Below, piece after piece: positions 1 through 10,740 of a stretch of 64,000 nucleotides of DNA; the first letter of the stretch is position 1; each line of letters opens with the position of its first letter. The stretch comes from Nymphaea colorata. Its lineage: Eukaryota > Streptophyta > Magnoliopsida > Nymphaeales > Nymphaeaceae. The notes below the pieces were generated by a model that had not been told where the DNA came from, made no database searches, and saw only the letters and a list, made by a program, of their open reading frames with translations. The position numbers were made by a program, and so were the translations under genes. The stretch lies in assembly GCF_008831285.2 (NCBI RefSeq), contig NC_045139.1, positions 4,996,704-5,060,703 on the forward strand. The letters are read 5' to 3'.

Positions 1-1775
1 TAGTACATGACTCGTAATAATAAAATAAAAGGTCAAGTTCTCTAAATGAAATCCATGAAGTTAGATCTCAAAATTTAATTGTGTATATGATAGCTTTTGT
101 TATGTCCTTGAAATCTTGTTTTCATGTTCCAACTTCCACCTATTATCGTTATTGATGCAGTATCTGTGGAGCATCTGTGGCATATGATGTTGATATAATC
201 CATCTCTTTCTAGTGTTAAATGTTGTTTCTAATTTTACCTTTGTTTCTGAATATAAGTTTGTTAAACTAGTGAGGAGTTCATGCTATCTGATATGATTAT
301 CTAGACATATTACCATCTTCTTCTGATTGACTTCGCTTCTGGGGCAGTATTTATTTTTTATAAAGTCATTGTTGTATGGTGCGTTCATCTACATGGGCGA
401 TTTAGGTGAAGTGATATCATCCAGAAGTGCAACCATGCCTGTGCTGTACACTTGATTTGAGCATAAGAAGCCTCAAGGATTTCATTGAGAACACTATTGA
501 TCTATGTCACATGAGTGCGAGGTGCAGGTGTGGGTGCCGGAGCGGCACGTCCCAAAAAATTTAGGTGCGGCGGCCAGCAAGGGTATTTTATTATTATTAT
601 TATTATTATTAATTTATTATATATATAACAGAATAAGCATCTATATATTGTTATTACAATTTAGTTATTAATGTATATAACATACTTGCATAATTGTATT
701 GCATAGGAAAATATCGGAAATATATATTTATATATAGTATATTATATATAGTAATTTAGTAATATGACATACTAACAGTCTGACATAAAACATAAAAAAT
801 TGATAGAATCATATAAGTAGAAATTAAAAATTTGAAATTAAAACTTCAAAAGAACAACACTAACCACAGCTGGTTGGCTGCATAATGCATATATAAAAAA
901 GCTTATATTCTATATTATAAGTTTATGACATGACCACTATATCAGTTTCCAAGGAATCATAGAAGCAGAAACTGAAAGTTTGAAATTAAAACTTCAAAAG
1001 AACAACACGAACCACAGCTGGTCGGCTGCATAATGCATAGATAAGAAGGCTTATGTTCTATATAAGTTTATAACATATGACAATATGTCACAATATCAGT
1101 TGCAAAGTACAGGTGCATGGCTGCATATGTACACGACTGACATATTCGTTGATTGAACTTTGAAACTTCTATGTTAGATTCAAAAACAACCGAACAAGCA
1201 TCTAAAATAAAATGCTAAAATGTATACAATAATAATACCAAAAAATGGGACACATTTAGACCTGGACGCGTGTGACCACACTGGACTCTAGTTTGACCGC
1301 ACCCGACTCGAGTTTGACGCTGCGTGTCAGAAATGGACAAATATAATCTGGTGCGGCCGATTGCATCCGACTCACGTTGACTGGGCTTAGGTGTGAGTCC
1401 TAGCTGCACCCATGTCCGGTGCGCACCCCACTTGATGCGACTCGGGTGCAGCAGTAAAATAGAAGAGTATGTGTGACTTAGCTATTGATATTTGATAGGC
1501 TAATTTTATTTTGAAAATTTGCCAATGTATTGACTCATTTGTCTGTTTTATCAATAAGAGTTGGTTTTTGTTAAGTTGTATTTGTGCTTGTTTCTGGAAG
1601 TTTGATTTATGCATGATTGTCACAGATTTTTTGCCTGATTTATCTTTCTAAAACAGAACTTGAAGCTGAATACATCAACTTGCTTTCTTGGTCATTCAAT
1701 TGTCATAAAATTCTGCATACCCTTGCTTTAGATTTAATTGAAAACATTGACCGATGATATTGCTGTCATTGACAG
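1..1775 (+). other. Intron (or upstream part) of the ATP synthase beta gene, with repeats
   Basis: No coding exon could be recognised here. The stretch ends in a 3' splice site (polypyrimidine tract then gacag) directly before the last exon of the ATP synthase beta gene, so at least its right part is intron. It holds a tandem duplication (805-1104) and two GC-richer patches (about 514-560 and 1255-1455) rich in ggtgcag-like words. The patches look like the edges of an old insertion, but no clean terminal repeat could be aligned. The preceding beta-subunit exons must lie left of the window. Confidence 0.6.
805..1104. repeat. Tandem duplication, about 150 bp x 2
   Basis: Copy 1 (about 805-951) and copy 2 (about 952-1104) both run through the words gaaattaaaacttcaaaaga, accacagctgg, ggctgcataatgcata and tctata...taagttta, with scattered substitutions and small indels. 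They lie head to tail inside the intron of the ATP synthase beta gene. Confidence 0.85.
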
Positions 1776-1889
1776 GGTGTTTTGGACGGTAAATATGATG
1801 ACCTCCCTGAACAGTCATTTTACATGGTCGGCGGAATAGATGAGGTCATTGCAAAGGCAGAGAAGATTGCCAAGGAATCTGCTGCTTAG
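1776..1889 (+). CDS. ATPB: Mitochondrial ATP synthase subunit beta, last exon (partial gene)
   Basis: This 38-codon exon, including the TAG stop, encodes the extreme C-terminus of the F1 beta subunit. It starts [20 protein letters not shown] and ends with the alanine/lysine-rich tail EKIAKESAA, which I recognise as the plant mitochondrial form rather than plastid atpB. The beta subunit is the catalytic subunit of F1Fo ATP synthase on the matrix side of the inner membrane. The exon starts in phase 0 after gacag. A canonical AATAAA lies at 2271-2276, so the 3' UTR is about 400 nt. The rest of the gene is left of the window. The family call is secure; whether this locus is one of several paralogues cannot be seen. 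Confidence 0.93.
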   Translation, partial: GVLDGKYDDLPEQSFYMVGGIDEVIAKAEKIAKESAA

Positions 1890-2270
1890 TCTGTCATCAT
1901 TTTCTCCTGTTAATAATTTGTTCCAGCCCAGGCTGTGCCTGAGCACAAGATGACATTTTTGAAGACGGCCCCGCATTGGTTTTTCACAATTTTAGTTATT
2001 TTGAACAGGCTTGTGGTGAATAGAGCAAATGAGCAAGCGCCAAAGTGCGCATTCCTTTTTCCCCTCTCTTTCAAAATAAAAGCGCAAAGCTGCATGCTCT
2101 GGCTGTCTCTGTTTACCTTTGTTTTTTTGCTTCTTAACTGTAAAATTACGTTGATGCTGTGACAGTTTCTTTTGATATTTATGATCAGGAATTAGTAGAT
2201 TGAGACTTTAAATTCAATGGAAGAACTTGTATGCTGCTGCAATAGGCTTTGAAGAACAAAGTGGTCTTCA

Positions 2271-2276
2271 AATAAA
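2271..2276 (+). terminator. Poly(A) signal of the ATP synthase beta gene
   Basis: AATAAA about 380 nt after the stop codon, followed by T-rich sequence; the first canonical signal that I noticed downstream. Confidence 0.5.
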
Positions 2277-4062
2277 TGTTTGATCTGAATTTGGAGCTGA
2301 GATTTTTTAGTCATTTTGTATGATTGCAAAGAGTTGCTTCTTCGATAACTTCACAAGGATAATTTTGGAGCATGTTAATTGAAACTGGTTACATGTACTA
2401 GACAATTTAATATTCTTAAAATTATTAGTGATGTTATTAAGAAAGTCACATAACCTCTAATTCTCTCTTAATAGTAGAACACTTGATTCGCAGAATGGGT
2501 GAGTTTCATGGTGCATCAAACGGGGCCATGGTGGCGGAACGTGTTCTCACTAAATACTATCTTGCAGAATGCTGAAAACGTTATGGTCTCCTAGGAACAA
2601 ACGTTTTTGTTCTTTGGTTCCAGTTGAATCAAATGTGCTCTCTTTTGGTGCTGTGTTTTGGCTTGGAACCGGTGGTTCCTGGCATTCCTAAGAGATGAAT
2701 GCAAACGCCCTCTTAAGGCTTGATTTACAATCACTGTCACTTATGAAGAATCAAGCCATGACCTCTCTTTAGTAACCTTGCTACTAAGATTGCTCTCCCT
2801 CCTTGACAAATTAACAGAAATAGAAAGGCTTAAGGGGCATGATATACAAGATATTAAGCTGTTCGAATCACTACTATCAGACCATATATTTAATTGACAC
2901 ATGAAAGAGTGTAACTTATGATGGGAATGTTGTTAGCTAAGCTAGTCTATTAATACTTCTAAACACATGTAAATGCTGTTAAAAGATTTCCAAAATTTCT
3001 AAAGAAGCTATCAAGACAAAGCCTCTGGATGTGAAACAATAATAATTTTCAGAGGTAGATTAAGCGATGTCAGTTATGAAAAACAAATGCAAGTTTTTGC
3101 ATATCTAAGGTAGGCAGCTTAGTTTCATAGAGAAAAAACCAATCGTCCGTTGTTGTACCTTTTGAAACAGTACATTCATATCAATGAAAACAAGCAACCA
3201 AGTTTATTACTCGACACTGTCCTAGTGTAGTGCGTGTGAATATTGGAGAGACATAAGCCACTAATGATATGACCCCCACAAATGAAAATAATGCATCAAC
3301 TATGAGGTCATGGTGGGCATCACTTTGATCATTTCAAACACTGAACACATTAATTCACAGCCGGAACATGTAACCTTTTCTGATCAAGACGGCACCTGGC
3401 TAAGAACATGACGTCGACAATCAAAGCATGAAGCTTCCTCAGGCCAGAATGAGTTGCGCGCACGTTATGCATACGCAACTGAAGTACTAAGGGAGTTATT
3501 TTAGTATTTTTTTGAAAAACATGTCCTTTATAATCGTTTCGTTGTTTTAGATCTTCATCTCTCTTACCAATTTTCTTTTTCTATGTAAATGGATGTGCTT
3601 TTGCAATTAACCAGAGAGAAGAAATTTAGTTACTGGCGCATATAACCAAGTGGCTCCTCAAGGAGGGCCGGCACATAACAAATTATTGACCAGTGCCGAC
3701 CCTCTCGGGGACGGCAGCACATTGGAAACCAGATGAACTTAGGAAATTCAAAATGAAAAGAACGAAATTATGAAAACAGTTGATAACGCAAGCACTGTCG
3801 TGAAGAAAATCTCATCGACCGGCCGGCTACATGCAAGACATGTCAGTCAGGATCTAATCGGCCGGCTACAATTTTTTGAAAGCAAAATTAATACTCAACT
3901 CTAGACTGGTGCATATCCTCAATAATAAATAGATAAAAAGCAAATGAGAAAGTGTTTCGGATGATATCTTATTGATATCGGAAGAGAACATATTTGACAT
4001 TTTGACTATTGAATAAGTGGCGGAGCACTGAGCTCTCTCTCCTTCTCTCTCTCGATCTTCTC
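2277..4062. other. Intergenic region
   Basis: No ORF with recognisable content was found. At 3662-3700 a GC-rich inverted repeat (gagggccggcac / gtgccgaccctc, about 25-nt loop) followed by cggggacggcagcac resembles the internal arms of non-autonomous plant DNA transposons. Two copies of ggccggctaca lie at about 3820 and 3860. The right end, about 4031-4058, is a CT-rich pyrimidine patch belonging to the next promoter. Confidence 0.5.
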
Positions 4063-4069
4063 TATATAA
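4063..4069 (+). promoter_or_regulatory. TATA box of the pectin methylesterase gene
   Basis: tatataa, preceded by a CT-rich patch and lying 70 nt before the chosen ATG. The expected transcription start, about 30 nt downstream, falls near 4093-4100. That makes for a short leader, and it matters for whether the uORF at 4093 is transcribed. Confidence 0.6.
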
Positions 4070-4092
4070 ACGGCTACCGCCTGCAACTCCTC

Positions 4093-4146
4093 ATGCCAAT
4101 TGGCCTGCTCTCCATATATCCAAGGGTCAGCCATGAGCAGCATTAG
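4093..4146 (+). other. Possible uORF overlapping the pectin methylesterase start
   Basis: An ATG at 4093 opens a 17-codon frame that ends at TAG 4144-4146, out of frame with and overlapping the main ATG at 4133. If transcription starts at or before 4092 this uORF would reduce main-ORF translation. If it starts a few bases later, the uORF start is excluded. Confidence 0.4.
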
Positions 4147-7100
4147 CCCATTCAGGGGCTATAACAGAGCAAATGAGGCGCCAGATGATCAGTCCTCAGG
4201 GCGAAGGAGATTATATAGAAGGAGGATTCTCATCATCTCCATTTCCTCCATCTTCCTGGTTGCCATTATCCTCGCTGCCATCGTCGGGACTTCAGCCTCC
4301 AAGGAGAAGGGCTCCGGCGAACAGTCCTCTCCATCACAGACGTCTTCTACCTCAATCAAGGCCATGTGCGCTCTGACTACGTACCCAGGGCAATGCAGCT
4401 CCAGTCTTGAGAATGTCACTGCCACCAACGTAGCGAACCCCGACGAGTTCTTCTTGTTAACCCTCCAGGTCGCCATGAACGAGCTCCTTCGTGTCGCAAG
4501 CGTCCCGGCGAAACTTGCCAACCAGACGGAAGATAGGCTGCTGCGGAAGGCCCTGGCCAACTGCCACTTTCTCATGGAGGACTCAATTTATGGTATCAAC
4601 TCAACCATCTTGGCACTACACAAAGTGAGTTCCTCTTTCTTAGACTAGCTGCTAATCCTTCAGTTGTTGAAAAATAAGCTATAAGATATGTAGTCAAAAG
4701 TGAAGAATCTAGTTAGTGTTCAAGAAAACTCTCAGAGGTTTCTAAACAGCTCAGATGGGTTGGATTAATTTTGAGGATCTTGAAATTGGATTGTTTCTGA
4801 CATTTTCTTAGAGAATTTCAGACGTAGAGGATCGTTGTTGCCATATTCTCAATCACTGGAATCACCTATTTGATTTTCCTGATACAGGCGGCGTTAGCAT
4901 TACTGGACAATGGCCTATAGTTATCATTGTCCTTGGTTAAATTATATTATTTTAAGTTGTTGACAATTTAAACTCTTACGTATTATGTAAAGGGGAAGGT
5001 GAACCCTCTCCTTCCCACCACCGTTGTATGATGATGGTGGTGGCGCTTGGGGAGGATCCCACCGCCGCTGACCGTCCGAACGGCCGGCGGGGAAATGAAT
5101 CTCTCCGGCTGAAAGGACGAGGGATTCCATCCTCGCCAACCAGATGACGGCTCGATGGGGCGCGGTTCGGCCTCATTATTTTTTATTATTTTATTTAATA
5201 ACAATATATATGATTTTTATATTAAAATTTTCTTATGTTATATTTAAAAAATATATTTTTTTTATTTTAATTGAACGAGCTCGGGAATCAGATATCAGGC
5301 CAGCCCAGGTTTAGTGAAAACTTTTCAAGAAAAAATTAAAAAAGAAATGCAAAAACACAAATAAGAGAATGAAAGAGAAAGTGAAAAAAAAAAACAGAAA
5401 AGAAATTTGGGCCATCAATATTTTAAATCTATGGCTCAAATTTGATCTCCCTGCACGGAATGATATATATAAATATAAAATTAATAGATGCATGTACTGA
5501 GCAGATACTCAGACCAGGTGCTCACAGGTTTACTATCATTTATTGAGTCCCCAAGATTGAATTTATTGAGCCTACAATCTCTAGAGCACACAACATTTAG
5601 CAAAACATTATTGAGGGCTTTTTATAGTATAATACGAAATACAAAGCTATACCCGAATTATATGCATCCATCTCTGATCTCTGTTTGATGAGAAGAAGAG
5701 AAACTGATTTAAAAACACACGGCTGTAAGAACCAACACCATATATTTATAGAATTTTTTTTGGATCCAACTCATCATTGAATCTGAAATCCATATGTAAG
5801 TATCCACACATATTTAACTACAATTACCCTAAAGAATGATAGATAATTAGACCAGCCCAAGCATCTCTCACAACACCAAGTTTGCAACTAATTCTTTTCT
5901 CTCTTCCTTTGTCTAGGCAAATGTCGAGAAGAAGCTTAATGAATCGCAGGTTGATGATCTTAAGACTTGGCTCAGTGCGGCCTTGACGAACTTCGATACT
6001 TGCCTAGATGGATTGGAGAACACCACAGGCTCGTTCAACGAGTCCATGCATACAACTTTGACAAACTCAACCCAGTTCACCAGCAACAGCCTCGCCGTGG
6101 TAGCAAAGATTCTCGAACTTCTGAGCAAAAGTAGCCTTCCAATAGGTGGTGCCCAACGCCGGCTTCTCAGTTCAGCTCCGGTCCAGGTCTCAGAAGATGG
6201 CTTCCCGACATGGCTGTCAGCAGAAGACAGAAGATTGCTTCGTTCCAAGCACAAACCCAAGGATCATAAAAAGTCTAAAAAATCAAAGCATAATAAAAAG
6301 AAGAAGACAAAGAAACAGAAGAAGCCGAAGAAATCCTCAAAGCAACCAAAGAAATCCTCAAAAGCGAAGAAGCCAACCGAACCTAAGAAACCAGAGAAGC
6401 ATACAACAAAAAAACCTGAGAAACCAAAGAAACCAACAAAAACCGAGAAGCCAAAGAAGCCAACACCACCACCAAAGCCGGGAAAGCCAACAGGGCCATC
6501 CAATATCAAGGCGGACATTGTGGTTGCGAAGGACGGATCAGGGGATTTCGCCACGGTGAATGCTGCCGTGGCCAAAGCAGAGAGCATGAGCAGCGGCAGC
6601 AGGTTCATCATCTACGTGAAGAAAGGTGTCTACACTGAAAATGTCTTGATTGGTAAGAAGTTAACCAACATAATGCTTGTAGGAGATGGCATGGACCAGA
6701 CCACCATTAGCGGGAGTCTCAACGTTGTCGACGGAACACCAACCTTCTCAACTGGAACTTTAAGTGAGTGCTTCCTTACTGCACCTCATGTTCAGAATTT
6801 ATTTTCACCAATGTTGTTTTTTTTTTGTTTATCTTCCTTTTGTGGATGTGAAAGATTTTTCTTTTCGTTATAGACCTTCGAGCAGGATAATGAGAAAGAT
6901 GCAACAAACTTTTTTAATTTTATTACTTCCATGAAGATTGTTTGAAATCTTAAAAGGCTTATAGGATGTTGGTGTAAATGATGGTTCTTTTAGTTAAAAA
7001 AGAATATGCTAGAAGTTGGCTTGAGATTTGTAAACTTAATGAACTTGAGCCTGAGTGGATCAGGTTGTTGCAGTAAGTATCAAAACCAATTAAAAATACT

Positions 7101-8037
7101 CATTCTTACGGTCCTATATATGTAGATTTACATGTCATAAAATAAGTGGATTATAATACTTCATTAAGAGTTTAATCTCGTGTTGAAAATTGTCTAAAAT
7201 TTTTAAAAAGCTTACAAAACGGGTTGCTTGATTGATCAATTGTCTTGTTTCCTTGCCTTCTTGGGTCTTGAATCAAAATTGCTAAAAAGTGAGTTAGTAT
7301 GTTAGTTAAATTAGGAGTATGAGCTCAATGTAAGTTAAACTATGTTCCCTTGTGCAGTTGTTGAGGGAAAAGGCTTCATGGCGAAGGACATTGGATTTAG
7401 GAACACAGCAGGACCAGCAAAGCACCAGGCAGTTGCTGTAAGATGTAGTTCAGATTTCTCCGTGTTCTACAGATGCAAATTTGACGCGTACCAAGACACT
7501 CTCTATGCCCACTCCAATCGCCAATTCTACAAGGATTGCACCATCCTTGGAACCGTGGATTTCATCTTCGGCAATGCCGCTGCTCTGTTACAAGACTGTA
7601 AGATCCTTCCAAGGGAACCAATGAGTGGGCAGCAGGACACTATCACAGCCCAAAGCAAGAGCGACCCCAACCAGAACACTGGAATTTCGATCCACCGGTG
7701 TCAGATCCTCCCTTCTTCCGGCAGCATAAAGGCACCGGTTTACCTAGGCAGGCCGTGGAAAGCTTATTCAACCACTGTGGTCATGGAAACAACGATTGGA
7801 AGCTTGTTAAACCCAGCCGGCTGGCTTCCGTGGACCGGGAATTCTGCGCCGGACACCATCTTCTATGCTGAGTACAAGAACTCGGGACCCGGAGCAGGAA
7901 CATCAAGAAGGGTGAAGTGGAAAGGGTACCATCCATCGATTACTGATTCGTTGGCATCAACGTATACAGTTGGGAAGTTCCTTGGAGGGAACGGCTGGCT
8001 TCCGGCCACCGGAGTTCCTTTTACGGCCGGCCTGTAA
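4133..8037 (+). CDS. Type-I pectinesterase/pectinesterase inhibitor with a lysine-rich linker
   Basis: Cell-wall enzyme that removes methyl esters from homogalacturonan. Exons 4133-4624, 5917-6763 and 7358-8037 join in phases 0 and 1 to give 672 residues. The order is: an N-terminal signal anchor after an arginine cluster (about 36-66); a PMEI-type inhibitor domain with its cysteines; two RRLL processing motifs (245-248, 269-272); a lysine/proline-rich linker (about 274-355); and a CE8 pectinesterase domain from about 363. Catalytic-site motifs are all present: GVYTE, QAVAVR, QDTL, DFIFG and LGRPW. Type-I enzymes are usually about 550-600 residues, and the linker accounts for the excess. In this family RRLL sites are cut by subtilases before export, so the mature enzyme could keep the basic tail (inference). 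The ATG at 4133 was chosen because the frame upstream has no other ATG. Confidence 0.92.
6244..6492 (+). other. Lysine/proline-rich linker-coding segment
   Basis: Within exon 2 of the pectinesterase. It encodes about 83 residues of which close to half are lysine, first in KKSKK- and KKKKTKK-like runs and then as loose KPEKPKKPT repeats. It lies between the second RRLL motif and the catalytic domain. The DNA is A-rich (aag/aaa/cca codons) but stays in frame and free of stops, so it is coding and not an intron. Confidence 0.85.
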
Positions 8038-8122
8038 CCTGCCACCTTCCTCGTCGATTATGTGATCATGTTGGTTTGCCATTACACCAGTTGTGTATTA
8101 CACTGTTTTGTTTTCTTGTATC

Positions 8123-8128
8123 AATAAA
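8123..8128 (+). terminator. Poly(A) signal of the pectinesterase gene
   Basis: AATAAA about 85 nt after the TAA stop, preceded by TTGTAT-type far-upstream elements. Confidence 0.6.
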
Positions 8129-10740
8129 CGTTCACATAATTTGAGCTACTGTTGGTTTTGTGGCTGATGAAGATGGTTAATATGAAAAATGATAAGCTAT
8201 GAGCTAGTCAACTATAGTTTTTAATAAATAAATAAGTTAAGTTAGTGTGCATATCAAAGTTAAATGGAGTAGTGTATTGAAAAGTGGGAGATTCTGATTC
8301 GACATAAATTACTGAGGGAAGTTTCAAATGTTCCGATTGTAGAGCTGAGCGGGTTCTGTGTTATAGTTTCTAATAACGGATCATGTGTCATAGTTTGGAA
8401 ATGGGCAAGATACTCTTAAAATGAAAGGCCCCTCCGTTTATAAGGGCACAAGTGGTATTTAAAAATTCACTATATAAAAAATGTCTTCCCATGTTATTTG
8501 AAGCTGGTTATATCAGTCGTGTCGTGTATGAAGTTTTCATGAGTCATTTTAATGACGGCAAAAATGTATTAATGCAAAAATAAAGCTTTTGTAGGGATTA
8601 AAAGAAAAAGAAAACTGCAAAAAAAGGGCTTTTGAAAGTGGATAAAGACAAAATTTGTTAGTTGATATATATAGAGAGTTATGACCAACATACCCATTTG
8701 AACGGGAAAAAATAGTATTTTTTCTCCTCGTGCCGTTATTTCATATATCTGTCATTATCTTATACAAATTATCACATTCCCATTATTTCATATATTTATC
8801 ATTATCTCATATTCATGTCGTTATCTCATACTCATAATTATTTCATACCTTATACATTATATCATGCTACTTCTTGCCATTATCTTAAAGGCTACAAGTA
8901 TGAGATAATGTGTATAAAATAACAATATGAACAATAATTCTAGAAGTCTGAGATAATAAATATGAGACATTATGGATTCATGATAACAACAGGAGGCATG
9001 ACATAACTACATGAGTATAATAAGAACCTGAATATAAGATAATGATAGAGATACAATAACTATAGTGGGTATAAGATAATGTTTATGAAATAATGACAAA
9101 AGTACGAAGTAATGATAGACGTATGAGATAATGATAAAGGTATGAATTAACAACACGATTAAAAATATTTGTTGTGCACATGTAATATTTAGGCATTAAA
9201 GTAAATATGAATACTAGTAATAAGTTCACATTTGGTGGACACTCGTTATATACACGGAGTAGTATACAGAACCTGGTGTCCATGTTAATAGCATGACATG
9301 GAAAATGAAAGCTACAACAATATAAATTCTTACTTGAGGGAGGTACCTGCATGCAAATAACTATATTTGCAAAAGACAGTCAGTAAATTAGGGACACAAG
9401 CTCCACCAAATGTTATTTGTTAGGACATTTCATCTAAAAGTGTAAATGGTCTTTGCCACACAGCAAGGTGTATTTTACCACATAAGTGAAATGTCATAGC
9501 ACCCAAGTCACCTTGGGTTGACCACAAATGACAAACTACATAATAGGTGGCTGTCCAAGTTACCTTCTCTTAAAATAGTCTTTTTTTTTTCTAACTTATA
9601 AGCAAAAAATAAGATTTTGAAAGCAAAAAAAATTCTTTTGTACAATTAAATTAATACTATTTCTCATAAGAAAATAGGTGTTTTGGATTGAAACTTTAAC
9701 ATGGTTAAGACTTACATATACGCCAGGCATAGGCTGGTCCAATAAGAAGTTGGGTTCGGGTCAAGTCATAACCTTGGCCCAGCTTGACTGCCCACAATTT
9801 GAGATTGACGTCCTGTCCATTTAGAATAAAAGGTATATTTTTAATATAATATAATTTAATATATAAATATAATTAATTATAATAAATATATATTTAATTA
9901 TATAAGTTTAAATAAGATAATGTTAAAAATAAATTGTCAGGCCAAGCCAAACTGACATACATTCAATTTTAAGATCTGAACTTAAACCCAATGAGTAAAT
10001 TGTTAGGTACCGGTCGAATACGCAACCCGATGAGCCCCTTATAAGGGGAAGTGATTGAAAGAACTTAATCAACTTTAGGGTTTAACTAAAAACCAAAAAA
10101 CTTGGGGCTTGTGGTTTTTAAGACTAAAAGTCTAACTGGAGAATTCTTTAGGATGACTAAAAATGACTGATCAAAATGAGAGGAGCAATGAAGTACAGAT
10201 ATTTCATACATGTTTTTGTTATATCATTAAAGCTTGGTATCCTTTTTGTAAATGTTTATTAGAGGCTCATTAGTGCATTTGTGCTGAACTGGTGTGAGGC
10301 TGAATCGGCTTACTGAGTGGCAAATGGATTTGATTATCGATCAAAATACATTTGGTCAAAACTTTTTACGGCTTTTTTAATTTTTAATACATTTTTGTTT
10401 CCTTCGCTATTCAAAAATAAATATCTCTTTGTTGCTCCATAAGAAATTTAGCTGAAACTCTTAATTGGCTAAAAACTGTAAGACGGTATTCTGAAGATCC
10501 AATATGAGATCCAAAGTCAAGCAATTCGGATCATACACGACCGGGTTTAGTACCCAACCACGGTCCCACCTCATCTTTTCTCCACGCAGTTCAGAATCAA
10601 CGCTCGTCGTGGTGGGTCCCATGCTGATCCGACTCGGGATCATACGTCCGATTCAGCTTTCTGGTCTCTCCCAAACCCTTGGGAGACCGTCGACCGAGTT
10701 GCCCTCTGACTGCGCCCGCGCTTTATCTCCGAAGAGCACG
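8129..10740. other. Intergenic region between pectinesterase and oxidoreductase genes
   Basis: No gene recognised. It contains the inverted-repeat element at 8712-9167 and an AT core (about 9835-9945) flanked by GC-richer words such as ggcccagcttgac and ggccaagcc. A similar flank/core/flank arrangement recurs near 63715-63925, suggesting a dispersed repeat family (tentative). The last 240 bp form an open frame continuous with the next gene. Confidence 0.5.
8712..9167. mobile_element. MITE-like inverted repeat built from short repeated units
   Basis: The ends are inverted copies of each other: tattttttctcctcgtgccg at the left matches the complement of the right end, cacgattaaaaata, continuing into ttatttcata / tatgaattaa. 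Between them the left arm repeats cattatctcata-like units on the + strand and the right arm repeats their complement (tatgagataatg). The whole could fold into a long imperfect hairpin. No ORF is present. Target-site duplications were not resolved. Confidence 0.55.

Noticed and set aside
1776-1889. Plastid atpB exon or plastid DNA insertion
   Set aside because: The C-terminal residues ([20 protein letters not shown]) and the 3' splice site match the nuclear mitochondrial-type gene, not intronless plastid atpB.
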